From the NCBI RefSeq assembly GCF_905220415.1, contig NC_059563.1:72001-136000 (forward strand): 64,000 bases of DNA. The letters run 5' to 3'. A program made the position numbers and the translations under genes. How positions within the stretch are numbered: position 1 is the stretch's first letter; every line of letters starts with the position of its first letter. Below the pieces are notes generated by a model. It saw only the letters and a program-made list of their open reading frames with translations, was not told the origin of the DNA and did no database searches. This stretch comes from Colias croceus. Taxonomy: Eukaryota > Arthropoda > Insecta > Lepidoptera > Pieridae. Below, in pieces: positions 10,101 to 22,185 of this stretch.

Positions 10101-13100
10101 TACGATTTTTACTTATAACTGTAGTGATAAATGTACGCAGTGTGAATTTATGTACCATTAAATTCACATTACGTTCATGATATAAATGTGCTAGTCATAT
10201 GTCTATGTGATACGAAATATCGTCTAGTAAAGTCAATGTCTGTACTTAGGCTTGTAGTGTCTCCATCTATCTCTTGTAAGCTGTAGATCCTTCTAGGGCT
10301 CATGTGTATTAGGTATTAAGGCATCTGACGTGACCTACATTATGTGTATGTGTGTTTGTGTGTCACGTCGAACATTTATTACTGAATGAAAAGAAAATAT
10401 GTTTTTGTGAAAATAATAACTTTAAACCCCAATATTGTTATTACTCTTGACATATATAGGTTTTTTGTAATACCCGCAGTCGTTAAATATGCAGCCTATT
10501 GTATTTTTTACGCGCAAGTTTTTTCGATGTAGGGTTGTTAACCATAATAATCAATACCTACTTATAGTCGTATCTTATATTTAGTTCGCTCTTAATACTT
10601 TTCTATAATAATAATATGTAATACTCAAATAACCCTTTTTATTCAATAATAACTGATCGTCCAAACATAGCTAATACACACAAGTATGCGTGTTAGATTT
10701 CCCAATTTTCTTTCTTTTCCTCTTTCCTTACAAATGTGCCAAATTGTTATATTTTTGTTATGAATGAGATATATTATTGTATTTTTTCGTTAATATTGAA
10801 TGGAATTCAAGTAAAATGAACACCAAATAAAATTGTATGTAAGATATATGATAAGTCGTGAATATTGTATTCGGTGTATTTATATTTAGAGATGTCGGTC
10901 TCGTATGTGAAAGCTTCAGGACCGGGGCTGAAAAGGGCTGTTTAGAAAAACTAAATTAAACATTATTACAAATAAAATTAAGGAATACTAATAAAGTATC
11001 AGCAATATAATGGTTTCATGCTAGAGTTTTAATTTCTTATTAATATTGCATTTTAGTATCTTCTATTCATACCACTCAAATTTACGATGAAAACTTTCTT
11101 TGTTTTTTAACGTATTTTCAGTACATTGAATGATTTAAGTAATTAATAAAAATACTTACAAACAAAAAAGGTATGCGAAGAAGCAATTAAAATATTTAAG
11201 AAGTTCATATAAATAGGCCACAGGGGTGTGCCAATAAATGTAATGTAATTAAACCGTAGAATATTGCTCGTGTAAATGTAACTCTTGTATACAGCCCTTA
11301 AGTCCTGCCTATTGTATTTCGATGTCAATTTTAGAAGGCCGCGTAGTTCGGCGACATTTTTGTATCAAAACATTTGCTAACACAATTTTTGCAATAATCA
11401 TATAGAATAAGAGAATTATATCAATTGTTCAATGTTGAAATGTTAAAGTAGAAACTTTCCTGTCTCCATCTTCATTCAGGAGTTAATTGTTCTAAGAGTT
11501 TTGTGTTTGAACTTGCGACGGATAACAAAGGTGAGCTAGCTTTGGAATTCAGTTTAATGCATATGAATTAACATATTTTAAAGTGTTTCTATCCCTCTTT
11601 CTACACGACTTTACATACGAATTATGTACAGCCTTTATGCTAATACTCTTTATTTTAATGATAAAAATCAACTTTTGATTCTCGCAATTAATTTCGTGAT
11701 ATTTGTTGACCAATATTATTATGATTAACCATTTTCTCAACTTACCTTTTATTTATCATAAAATGTCTTGGCGAGTGGCTAGTTCCAAAGACCATGTGCT
11801 TAAAATTATACCATTGAAATATAAAATTAGCATCATAAAAGACATTTAGGACAATTAACTTCTCGCCATCTTGATATTTTGGGTCATTTTCACTTAAGCT
11901 GGGAATTTAACAGGTTTAACTGAAACGATTATACTAATGATGCTCTTATCCCGTACTTATTGTAATTTCATACGAGATTTGTGAAATGTGAAATTGATCC
12001 AAAAATCGTTCTTTCATAGATTGGTATACGTTGTGGTTAACATCACATCGCTGCAAACCACCGTATTTACGTTTTTTTTATGAAAACGACTCGTACTTAA
12101 AATGTTTATCGTTCATTTAGTAAGGAGTGTTAATATCAAAGTAATATCAATGAATATATAACATTGAATTAATAATGTACGTGATGTGATGTTTTAGCTA
12201 CTATATATACGAATAATCAGAAATATTGTTGTTAAGAATTGTGCTACGGGCTCTGGGGCGCGTTGTTGAAATTATAATTAAGTTAGAGTTAGAGGTGTAT
12301 TTTTGTACTCTCGAGTCAATTCAAAGGGAAATTTATTGATCATTTGTACCTGTTATTTGATCCGTCCAGCGGTCGACGTAGAGACGTAGACGAACTTATT
12401 TATAATCTTGGAAAAAATAGGTTACTTTAGTAATTTGATCTTTATACCGCTTTCTTAGAGTGCTCAGACGAAAAAAAAAAACTATGGTAAAAACAGAATC
12501 CTAAACAGTAATGTTTTTGAAATGGTAATAAAAATTCGTTGTTAAAATGATACGTTAAAACATGTAAAACCTACAATTTTTCTAAGATTATACATAATGT
12601 TTAAGTAGACCCTTCCTTGCTCTTGTCTAAAATTTCCATATATGCAGATTGTACATTAATATATTACGATTAATGACGTAGGAAGAAAACTAGAATCTTT
12701 TCCTTAAATTATATTAATAAATTCATAAATCATAAATTGTTTTTTAATAAGTAACTAACTACGTCGCGACAAAAGTATAGATTTTCATAAAATGTCGACG
12801 CAATGAGTTTTTATGCAATAAGTTTTTAAAACTTGACGTTTTGTATTTAAGCGTATAATATATTTGAGAGAAAATGAATGAGATTCAGTAAAACGATAAA
12901 CTTTCACACGCTCGAAAGTTTAAAAGATATTTCGCGGAACATTTATGAACTTAAATGAGAAGTCGTTTACGTTAAGACATTCGCGAGTTTTATTAATGTT
13001 AAACTGGAAAGATTTTTAACATTTAGCTAACTGCGTTGCTAACTGACAATCTAGTTGTGGAACAGTTCCTCATTTTAAAACTTAGATGAAATCTTTAGAT

Positions 13101-14530
13101 GCCCTTTATCAACAGAGACTATTATCTAGTTAATATGAAGATAATATGAACGAAAAAGCAATAAATTGAGTTACTTTATAGCAGTAGTAAGCTTTTCAGA
13201 TATTTGTTTTATCAACTCTACGTACAAAAACATGCGTGTACTATTTCACTGCTTTGAATGAATTGTCAAGGGTATTAATCGTAATATATTGATAGCTTTT
13301 ATCGACGTCTTATCCTATTTCTGGCTCCCCTATCTAGAGGCTTTGCGACCCCAGAGCCCTTATATCATACGTTCCAATGTTACTGCTATATATGCCTGGA
13401 TCTCGTAACGCGGCTCGCATTTGGCCCGCTCAATGTCTGCCATTGTTGTTGATTATTTGGCGTGTCGAATGCGTTTGGTGTAACGCGATTCTCGACAGGC
13501 AGATCTGTAGTATCGGCTTATGGATGTGCTCAACTATATGGCTGGTGTTAAGCGGTAAAAACATCGAATCATTTAGAAATTTTGTACTTAGCGTCCATTG
13601 ACGAACGTCGCATTGGTGCCAACATAATAGATATATTTACATTTTATTATACATTTTATTGATTTGATATTAATGTACATACCATAATCATTGCAATGTA
13701 TGGAATCAGAATAAACGATGTGAAATTATTTTGTGTTTTATTTGTATCTACACACTATCCTGTTAATAATAGGTACATGATTAGCTGTATACCATATCTT
13801 AAATACTGTAATATAATAAAATACATTCTCTACAATTTTATCGATAATACTGAATTAATTTTAATTTGAAACTTGTGGAAACTTCACACTCACGAGCAAG
13901 ATACCTGCACAAGTATAAAAGTTAGTAGAAGTTATTTATCATGATGATGATGATGATGATGATTTATCATTCAGAAATAGGTACAATTCCTAAATAGCTA
14001 GCCACTAAGTTACATAAAAACATTCAATAGGTACATACAGCGAGTAACACGAATCACAAATTAGCATTGCATTTTAAAAGCTAAAACTTTGAAATCACAG
14101 CTAAAATAAAATAGCATCAAATGTCGACAGTCAAAGTTTCCAGTGAAATTTTAACAGGAAATTCGTAAAACCAACAGTAACAATGGAATGAGTGCGGAAA
14201 TAAGTCGTGACATGGAAACTTTTGACATTACTGTTCCAGGGCACCTCGCCAGCAACCAGTCTGTGGTGACGGCGACATTCTTGCACCAACTTACTGTACA
14301 TAATTTAGAGCTTTGTTTGTAAGATTTTAATATCTCCTATGATATTGGAAAATTATATAGAAGACGATGTAGCATTTATTTGTCACATCCTCGCACATTA
14401 TTGGTGGAAACGCACTCCGTGGCGCTAATTTTAATTTAGAAATTAAACACTATTTAGTATTTACCAATCTGTAGTTTTATTGCCTTTATATCCAGATTTT
14501 TAAAGAATTAGTACCATACACAAACACATC
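10101..14530. other. Intergenic AT-rich DNA after the Ig gene
   Basis: No supported gene. An ATG trinucleotide microsatellite lies at 13941-13963. A less AT-rich stretch at about 13330-13600 has a 74-codon open frame without recognisable similarity. Confidence 0.5.
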
Positions 14531-14535
14531 CATTA

Positions 14536-14761
14536 CTAGCTGCACTCCGCGGTTTCACCCGCGTGTCTCCGTTTCTATTGGTATAAGCGTGACGATAATA
14601 TTACATACCTATATAGCCTATCCAGGCCTATCAGGCCTTCCTCGGCAATTGGGCTACCTAACACCAAAATAATTTTTCAAATCGGACCAGTAGTTCTTGA
14701 AATTAGCGCGTTCAAACAAACAATCTCTTTAGCTTGAAGTATAGGTAATATTATAGTATAG
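14536..14761 (-). repeat. Lepidopteran interspersed repeat (CTAGCTGTGCC family)
   Basis: Starts CTAGCTGCACTCCGCGG, continues with GGCCTTCCTCGGCAATTGGG and AAATTAGCGCGTTCAAAC, and ends near ATTATAGTATAGAT. A longer copy of the repeat at 8769. Confidence 0.72.
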
Positions 14762-15334
14762 ATTATCAAGAATGATTTTCCATTTAGTTATGCAAAAAAG
14801 CTAAAAGAAAATTGTTTCCGCTGTAAGCGTATGCCAAATTGTCAAACACACTATGTTTGTGCAGATTAGTAAAAAGTGAACCAAAATAAGGGCTGGCTGT
14901 AGTTAAAAATAAAATGTGACTAAACTGTATGACATACATGTTTGTGACACGACATGCAACATGTCTGTCCGCCATAATGGCTTTTGCACATGACAGCATT
15001 GTGTTAGCCGAAAGGATATTTTATAGAATTTGTCGTTTGTTTTGTATTCATTCTTTTACTCTAATAAAGAAGTAAGTAGTAAGTAAGTAGGTACATAATA
15101 CATTTTGCGAATATACGGCGAAAAATGATGCATGAATGTACATAAATTACTTTTATCAGGTTCAGGTATTACCTACATAGCCTCATAGGGTACAAAATAT
15201 ATTTTCACTAGGTTATCGATAATATTATTATAAGAAGAAATCACAATGTACTTATTATTGTGTTTGCTTTATAAGAACTTTATTTATCTCATATAAACAA
15301 GAACGAACAACAACAAGAAATAACAATTTTGCAG

Positions 15335-16555
15335 TAGATAGGGAGGCGAATAGGGGAATTTTCTGCAATACTCGAGCGTGGCAGTTTAAGATATGAGAGA
15401 TACCTTAGACCTAATAGAACAACCTTGTAAACTATTTAGCTCTATATGTAGTGACGCGCGCCTACGATAGACGATCAGATTAGTAAAAAAAAATCGATAT
15501 ATTGAAATACTCGAGCGCGTCAGATTAAGATATTGGGGGTTGATTTTAGTGTTTTAAGACTAAATTTAACTAATCTGACCATAAGTCCTTGACGCCGCCG
15601 AGTTATAGGGTCGCGAACTTGTAAAAAAAAAACGTTAATCCGGCATTCTCGAGCGCGATTGTTTTTATTTTTATTTTGAAGAATATAATCTAAAACTTAC
15701 TTAAAATACAAAATCTGCCGGTTTCCGCATGACCGGAAGTCTGGAGGAGCCATTTCTTCTTCCAAAAAACGCGTTGCAGCATATAAGTCGCGAACTTTAC
15801 TTTTTCCAAAAAAATAAACAAAAAAGGTAATTTTATTTTACAAAAAAAGGTCTCTTTTCATTTTTGTCCAAAGTTAAAACTTTTTTTACTTGAAGCATTA
15901 TAAAAATTCAAACTCCCGGTTTTTTGAGTATATCTCGAAAACTGAGGGTGTTAAGAAAAATTGATATGAAATAACGATGATTAAAAAAAAGAAACCCACA
16001 AACCTTTTTCGGTCAGATTAAGAGAACCCACCAACATTTTTGTCAGATTAAGAAAATATGCTTTCAGGATACCGAGATAAACCTCCCCCATGAAAATCTG
16101 ACGCGCTCGAGTATTTCAAAAGGACTTTTTTTTTCTGCATTTTCAAAAATTCATCGTAACTTATCGTCACGCCGTAATCGTCAGTTCCTTTAAGGGGAGC
16201 TTCCTTGGGGCCTAATTAACACCCCTTCCGAAAATCTGACGCGCTCGAGTAAATTTTTTTTTGTGCATTTTTGACGATTTTATATGCCTATCCCCACCAC
16301 GCAAACCGGCAGATTAGTATACCATTGTTATCAGAGGCACTTGGGGCATACGTAGTATGAATATCTGACGCGCTCGAGAATGCCCAAGTTACTGTTTTTT
16401 TTTACATTTTTGAAAATCCGTACACGCCAAACCCACCGCTAAAATGGTTTTTACCATAGAAGCTTTTCTTTTCAAAATTATTTTATCTTTCGATTTTGAT
16501 AAGTCTCGGCGACGCCGTTGAATTACGCCATTTAGCTACCTCGCCTCCCTATCTA
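15335..16555. mobile_element. Unassigned non-coding TIR element, copy 1
   Basis: Terminal inverted repeat TAGATAGGGAGGCGA at the left and its reverse complement at the right; CAG lies directly outside both ends. The interior has no long ORF. CTCGAGCG(CG)-type motifs sit at about 15371, 15510 and 15648, and their reverse complement AATCTGACGCGCTCGAG at about 16095, 16233 and 16363, forming a mirror-image array. A second copy at 52378-53609 is nearly identical and direct. Clearly a DNA-transposon-like mobile unit without its own transposase; superfamily not assigned. Confidence 0.8.
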
Positions 16556-17130
16556 CAGTTAGTACCTAACTATAACACAATCAGCTATCGAAATTAGACT
16601 TGATCTTTAGTCATTAAAGACACCTCATTCAATGTTTAATATAACTACCGTATTTATAAAAAGTATTTGTTTGTACACATTGAAAAAGAAAATCATATAT
16701 TTATAGATCCTATATCTTAACTCAGAAAACATACTTCAAAAATTACATACCAGCAATTCACGTTCAACGTCGCAGGCCTAAGCTAGTCAAATTAACACAA
16801 TATCGTGTGTGATATTAAATCTATATTTCCAGCAGCAAGGGAGCGGCTTCGACAGGATTTACATTTCATTTGCATACAGATGATCTGCCTTAGAGTGACA
16901 AGTCGAGTTTTTTACCCGAAAAATGCTTTGATACACAACCGGGGTATATCTCATTTAATAAACTATTTTCGCTTTGAAAACTGCAGTGTGCGTATAAAGA
17001 CTAGTGAAAAATGTTCGTTGAAAATAACTGAAAATACAGTTTCTCGTGATTTTGAATGTCACAATGGATGTGAATCAATGTTGACAAAAATTAAATTCAG
17101 TAGAGACTAATACGATTCTGATTCTTTTAC
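16556..17130. other. Intergenic spacer
   Basis: AT-rich; a 101-codon open frame at 16805-17110 has no recognisable domain and is probably chance. Confidence 0.5.
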
Positions 17131-17325
17131 CAATAAAGTGCGTATATTATGTACATCACTACATAGTAACAAAGTCGCTTTCTCTGTCCCTATAACCCTA
17201 TGTATGCTTAAATCTTTAAAATTATTAATTTTGATGCGTTTTTTTAAATAGGTATACAGAATGATTCTCGTAGAGCCGGCGAGAGCCAGACGTAGAGCCA
17301 AAGCGGGCGAAGCCGGGGGGTAAAC
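17131..17325 (+). repeat. Interspersed repeat with GGGCGAAGCCGGGG end, older copy
   Basis: Contains AACAAAGTCGCTTTCTCTGT, TATGTATGCTTAAATCTTTA, TTTTGATGCG and ends GCGGGCGAAGCCGGGG, the terminal hairpin of Helitron-like lepidopteran repeats. It shows the uninterrupted form of the repeat that LINE-A split. Confidence 0.65.
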
Positions 17326-17640
17326 TACATAGTTTAAAATAAATCAAACAATAGGTACCTACATTGTTACAAAATATAACCAAGCAACGAAATCATGAAA
17401 ATTCATTAATTTAAACAGAAACAAAGGAATTGTCCAGCATTCATCGGTCAACAACGCGTTTTTCAATTGTTTATTGTGTTTAGTGGCTTTGTCAGATAGA
17501 ACACGTTTTTAGCGCGTTAGAGCGCTAACTATACTAACACGGTAATATCAAGAAAGTAAATAAATAATTTGAAATTCATGGTTGTTTGTTAGTTGCAAGT
17601 TTATTACTAATAGTGACTATTGCACTATATGAATGGGTAT

Positions 17641-17702
17641 CACTAGGTATATAGTATAAAACAAAGTCGCTTTCTCTGTCCCGTACCTATGTATGCTTAA
17701 AT
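17641..17702 (+). repeat. Left half of a repeat split by LINE-A
   Basis: AACAAAGTCGCTTTCTCTGT and TATGTATGCTTAAAT match the repeat at 17131, then the match stops exactly where LINE-A begins. It resumes at 22502 after the poly(A) run. Confidence 0.75.
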
Positions 17703-18195
17703 ATATCTCATAAACATTCGTACGCTCTAACGGTTACGATACGTTTGATTTTGCTCCGTGATTATTTCGAATTTATAATTATTTCAACGCTAGTAAGCAA
17801 ATAAAAACTAATACAAAGTGTTAAGCATATAGTAGTGAAGTGAATTATAAGAATAGTACATGAAAACTATTGTTCTTATAAATGTAAGCAGACTACAAAT
17901 AATTAAGTTATAACTTGCAGCTATTCACCGGTACGTACATGACTTGTCATTTTTAAGCGTAGTGGCACGCAGCTCTCGCAAGTCGCACGGTTTATTATTA
18001 TAGTGCGTAAGGAATAGATTCGCATGCGTCCACACCGTATGACTCACGCTGCTAATGAGTTTCAAAGATTAATAGGCGAGTACGAAGATTGTTTTATGCC
18101 TAACTGATTCAACCTCTCAGAGGTTCTTGGTGCAATTTTTGTTGTTTCCTGTACTTACCTATTATTTCATTGGACATTAAATAAAACTAAGTAGT

Positions 18196-19260
18196 ATGTC
18201 GGGGAGTTCTGAAGTGTGGGGATGTTGTACTAATGAAAGTGATACAGATGCAAACCAGAAACATATAAAATGTACGTCCTGTGGAAAATATTATCATTAT
18301 GCATGTTTATCCTTAAAAGAATCTCCAAATAAATCGAATACTAATAAAATATGGAAATGCCCTTGTTGCTTAAATAAAACACCAAAAATTTTTAAGAATG
18401 ACTCAACGCCTATTTCACGTAACATTAACATGATTAGAGGAAATAAAAGACAAGCTACTGGGTCTCCGTCACCTCCGTCACCACATTATGAAGAATTACA
18501 TTCTACTATCCAAAATATAATCAGACTGGAATTCAGCGAGATTCAAGCGCAACTAAATAGCACCATTACCTCCACAATTCAAAAAGAACTTATACCAGTC
18601 AGAGACGAAATGAAAGAAATCATACAATCAATGCAATTTATGAATGCAAAATTTGAAGAAATCGAAAGGATGCAAAAGTCTTCTACTGAATTAATAAAGA
18701 GATTGGAAACAGAAAATAGTGAGCTAAAATCTTCAATCGAGAACCTCTCTATACGTATTAATAACATAGAACAACAGTCGCGCTCGAACAACTTAGAGAT
18801 ACAATGCCTTCCTGAAAACAAAAATGAGAACCTTATCAATACAATCAATCAGCTGGGTCAAATAATAAATTGTCCAATTCAAGAGAAGGATATATTTCAT
18901 TGCTCACGTGTGGCCAAAATCAATACATCCAGTACTCGTCCGCGTTCTGTAGTGGTGCAACTTGCTTCAACCAGGCTCCGTGATCAAATTCTTGCTGCAG
19001 TAATTAAATTTAACCAAAACAACCCTCAAGAGAAACTTAATTCTGCTCATCTGGGATACTCCGCGAAGAAATCGCCAGTCTACGTTGTGGAACATCTATC
19101 CCCAGCAAACAAGGTTTTGCATGCAGCTACAAGAATCAAGGCCAAGGAAATAGGCTATAAGTTTGTCTGGATAAGAAACGGTAAAATTTTTGTTAGGAAA
19201 AGCGAAGGCACTGAATATGTGGTAATTAAGAACAAGAACAGTCTAATTAAATTAAAATAG
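18196..19260 (+). CDS. LINE-A ORF1: PHD-like finger, coiled coil, FP-like C-terminal domain
   Basis: 354 residues. The N-terminus has a PHD-type zinc finger: Cys10/11, Cys26, Cys29, His34, Cys37 and a terminal WKCPCC (residues 53-58). Residues about 95-200 form a charged coiled coil (QLNSTITSTIQKELIPV, ENSELKSSIENLSIRINNIE). The C-terminal part (NNLEIQCLPEN, IFHCSRVAK, FVWIRNGKIFVRK) has the look of the domain shared by insect LINE ORF1 proteins and the baculovirus FP family. ORF1 proteins of this type bind RNA in the retrotransposition particle; that role is taken from family knowledge. Confidence 0.8.
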   Translation: MSGSSEVWGCCTNESDTDANQKHIKCTSCGKYYHYACLSLKESPNKSNTNKIWKCPCCLNKTPKIFKNDSTPISRNINMIRGNKRQATGSPSPPSPHYEELHSTIQNIIRLEFSEIQAQLNSTITSTIQKELIPVRDEMKEIIQSMQFMNAKFEEIERMQKSSTELIKRLETENSELKSSIENLSIRINNIEQQSRSNNLEIQCLPENKNENLINTINQLGQIINCPIQEKDIFHCSRVAKINTSSTRPRSVVVQLASTRLRDQILAAVIKFNQNNPQEKLNSAHLGYSAKKSPVYVVEHLSPANKVLHAATRIKAKEIGYKFVWIRNGKIFVRKSEGTEYVVIKNKNSLIKLK

Positions 19261-19299
19261 ATTAAAAATATTAAAACGTTATCTCTTTAGCATGCGTAA

Positions 19300-22185
19300 G
19301 ACACTCTTGTTTCATTAACATTCAATAGTTTAAGTATTTATTATCAAAATTGTAGAGGTCTCAGAACTAAAACAAATTCTTTTTACTGCAATCTATGCTG
19401 CATAAATTATGACATAATTATACTAACTGAAACCTGGCTTAATAGTGGAGTTCTTAGCAGTGAGCTTTTTGATGATCGGTATGTGGTCTATCGCCGAGAT
19501 AGGGATTCTTCTGGCTTTCACCACACTAAAGATGGTGGTGGGGTATTAATCGCTGTATTAAGAAAATTCAACTCCAATCGTGTTGAAATATGGCAAAGTA
19601 AATGTGAAGATCTATGGATAACTATAGATTTGCCAACCTACACGATGAACAAACTAATTTTCTGTGCAGTTTATCTCCCTCCCCCTGTTTGTTTATCTCT
19701 TATAGAGCATTTCATTGATAATTGCAATAAAGTTATAGAATCAACTGATATCCCCTTGTGTATAATAGGTGACTTTAATTTAGGAAAAATTAACTGGACT
19801 TCTGATTGTGCAAGCGATTCTATTCCTAAAATTTATCAAACCTTCTTGGACTTTCTGAATGTCAATATATTAAATCAATATAATAACATCAAAAACATTT
19901 CCGATCGTATATTAGACCTTGTTTTATCGTCGCTACGCACCTTATCAGTTGCTGAATCCGATTATTTCTTAACAACAGTAGATCCATTGCACCCTCCTCT
20001 CATTATAAATATGTCACTGACTAAAGAAATTAAGCTTCCTTACAATAATCTGGCCAAAAGAAGAAACTATCATAAAGCCGATTATGACAAAATCGTAGAG
20101 AGATTATATGATATAGACTGGGCTAGTCTCTTTGAGGAACGTGATGTAGATAGTATGCTTCAGATTTTTTATGAAATTTTACACAGTTTAATAAATCAAT
20201 TTGTACCGTACCGTAAATCATTAGCCAGCCAGTATCCACCTTGGTTTAATAAAGCACTAATACGATCATTAAAAGAAAAAAACAAATTAAGACTACGATA
20301 TAAATCTTATAAAAATCCTATGGATAAAATCGAATTGAATTTGATATCTAAAAGATGTCAAAACCTGGCAAAGGATCTATACAATAGTTATATGAAAAAT
20401 ATTGAAGCGGAAATAACCAAAAATCCAAAAATATTTTGGACACACATCAAGGCCAAGCGTGGTGGATCTAGCGCATATCCCATAACTATGACTGACGGAG
20501 ATACTACCTCATCCGATGGTTCAACTATATGTAACCTGTTTGCGTCTTATTTTTCTTCTGTATACACACCCAAAGGCGAGGATTCCTCGAGCAATGATTT
20601 GTCCTCTCTCAGCTTTATCAATGTAGGTGGTCAGTGTCTTACAGGTCCAACATTGGATAAGGATTGTGTTTTGAAAACTTTAAAATCTTTGAACGTTAAT
20701 AAGGGAGCGGGTCCTGATGGTATCCCTCCTCTATTTATTTCTTCTACTGCTTCGGCTTTGGCTGCTCCATTAGTAATGATTTATAACAAATCTCTAATTT
20801 CAGGTTCCTTTCCACAGGAATGGAAAAAAGCCAATGTTGTGCCTGTTCACAAATCTGATAAAAAAAATTTTATCTCAAATTATAGACCGATTTCGATCCT
20901 CTCTACATTTGCCAAGGTTTTTGAATCTTTAATCTGTCCTTTTATTCAACGACACTTCAGGCAATATCTGAGTGATCAACAACATGGCTTTATTCGTTCA
21001 AGATCTACAACAACAAATTTATTGTCCTTTACTGAATCGCTAGTGCAATGTGTTGATGAGAATAAGCAGTTCGATGTGATCTACACAGATTTTAGTAAAG
21101 CTTTTGACAAAATTTCCCATTCCATACTATTACAGAAACTTTCGGCTTATGGAGTTACTGGCTCGTTTTTACATTGGCTACAATCGTACTTAACAAACCG
21201 AGAATTTGTCGTTGTCGTAAATGGCTTTGCATCCGATGTCCATCATGTTACGTCTGGTGCTCCGCAAGGATCCCATTTAGCGCCAATCCTTTTCAACATT
21301 TATGTTAATGATTTGCCATGCTGTTTTTCTTTCTCAGAGGCTTTTCTGTATGCAGATGATCTTAAATTTGCCATAAAAATCGATAAACCAAGTGATACCG
21401 GTCTCCTACAGGAAGATCTAAATCGGCTTATTCAATGGTGTGCACTCAATAATATGCAGTTGAACCCAAAAAAATGTTACCATCTAAAATTTTCTAGAAA
21501 GAACTCTGTAGTGCAGTCAAAATATTATATTGGAAGCCATGTAGTGCAGGAAGTAGACACAATAAAGGACCTCGGTGTCCTGTTTGATAAATCAGTAACT
21601 TTTGTACCACATATTGAGAACGTAACGAAAAAAGCGTCCCAAATGCTTGGGTTCGTATTACGTAATACGAAAAATGTTAGTATGGGCCGAACAAAAATTA
21701 TTTTATACAACTGCTTGGTACGAAGCAGCCTGGAATATTGTAGTTCCGTATGGAGACCCCACTATTCTACTCACATGCTAAGACTAGAAAGAGTACAAAA
21801 AAGATTTCTATGGCACTTAGCATTTTCTGTTGGGAAGCTTAGACAACTACCTTCATATAAGTCGCGTCTTAACTATTTTAAAATGCGTGCTTTGCATGTT
21901 AGATACAACATTATTGATGCATCTTTCTTATTCAAACTTGTAAGAAATAAAATTGACTGTCCCGGTTTGTTGAGTCAAATTAGATTTCGCGTGCCATATA
22001 GGTATCCCCGTAGCTGTATTACACCTTTTTACCCTCCATTACGAAGAACTGTTCTTGGTACTAATTCGCCACTTCTAAGAATGTTTAAAATTTTGAATGA
22101 GTGTAGTGATGTAACAGATATTAATTTTGATAGCCATAGATTGTTCCTGAATAAAATCTATGAACACTTTATTAATTTAATTTAA
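19300..22185 (+). CDS. LINE-A ORF2: endonuclease and reverse transcriptase
   Basis: The frame is open from 19300. The endonuclease starts at once (IYYQNCRGLRTK, ILTETWL), continues with CIIGDFNLGKINW and a DPLHPPLI site in place of the usual SDH. The first in-frame AUG is only at about 19645, inside the endonuclease, so the start is uncertain. The reverse transcriptase shows GPDGIPPLF, NYRPISILSTFAKVFES, QHGFIRSRSTTTN, YTDFSKAFDK, GAPQGSHLAP and the catalytic FLYADDLKF. No internal stop or frameshift. It nicks target DNA and copies the element RNA in the nucleus, by family knowledge. Confidence 0.85.
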   Translation, partial: DTLVSLTFNSLSIYYQNCRGLRTKTNSFYCNLCCINYDIIILTETWLNSGVLSSELFDDRYVVYRRDRDSSGFHHTKDGGGVLIAVLRKFNSNRVEIWQSKCEDLWITIDLPTYTMNKLIFCAVYLPPPVCLSLIEHFIDNCNKVIESTDIPLCIIGDFNLGKINWTSDCASDSIPKIYQTFLDFLNVNILNQYNNIKNISDRILDLVLSSLRTLSVAESDYFLTTVDPLHPPLIINMSLTKEIKLPYNNLAKRRNYHKADYDKIVERLYDIDWASLFEERDVDSMLQIFYEILHSLINQFVPYRKSLASQYPPWFNKALIRSLKEKNKLRLRYKSYKNPMDKIELNLISKRCQNLAKDLYNSYMKNIEAEITKNPKIFWTHIKAKRGGSSAYPITMTDGDTTSSDGSTICNLFASYFSSVYTPKGEDSSSNDLSSLSFINVGGQCLTGPTLDKDCVLKTLKSLNVNKGAGPDGIPPLFISSTASALAAPLVMIYNKSLISGSFPQEWKKANVVPVHKSDKKNFISNYRPISILSTFAKVFESLICPFIQRHFRQYLSDQQHGFIRSRSTTTNLLSFTESLVQCVDENKQFDVIYTDFSKAFDKISHSILLQKLSAYGVTGSFLHWLQSYLTNREFVVVVNGFASDVHHVTSGAPQGSHLAPILFNIYVNDLPCCFSFSEAFLYADDLKFAIKIDKPSDTGLLQEDLNRLIQWCALNNMQLNPKKCYHLKFSRKNSVVQSKYYIGSHVVQEVDTIKDLGVLFDKSVTFVPHIENVTKKASQMLGFVLRNTKNVSMGRTKIILYNCLVRSSLEYCSSVWRPHYSTHMLRLERVQKRFLWHLAFSVGKLRQLPSYKSRLNYFKMRALHVRYNIIDASFLFKLVRNKIDCPGLLSQIRFRVPYRYPRSCITPFYPPLRRTVLGTNSPLLRMFKILNECSDVTDINFDSHRLFLNKIYEHFINLI

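Noticed and set aside
13377..13601. 74-codon open frame in a less AT-rich stretch
   Set aside because: No recognisable domain and no supporting splice context; could be chance or part of a non-coding transcript.
15510..16378. Regularly spaced repeated motif as a CRISPR-like array
   Set aside because: The motifs are inverted between left and right halves, few, far apart and lie inside a eukaryotic transposon-like unit.
16805..17110. 101-codon open frame
   Set aside because: No domain, weak composition, intergenic; likely chance.
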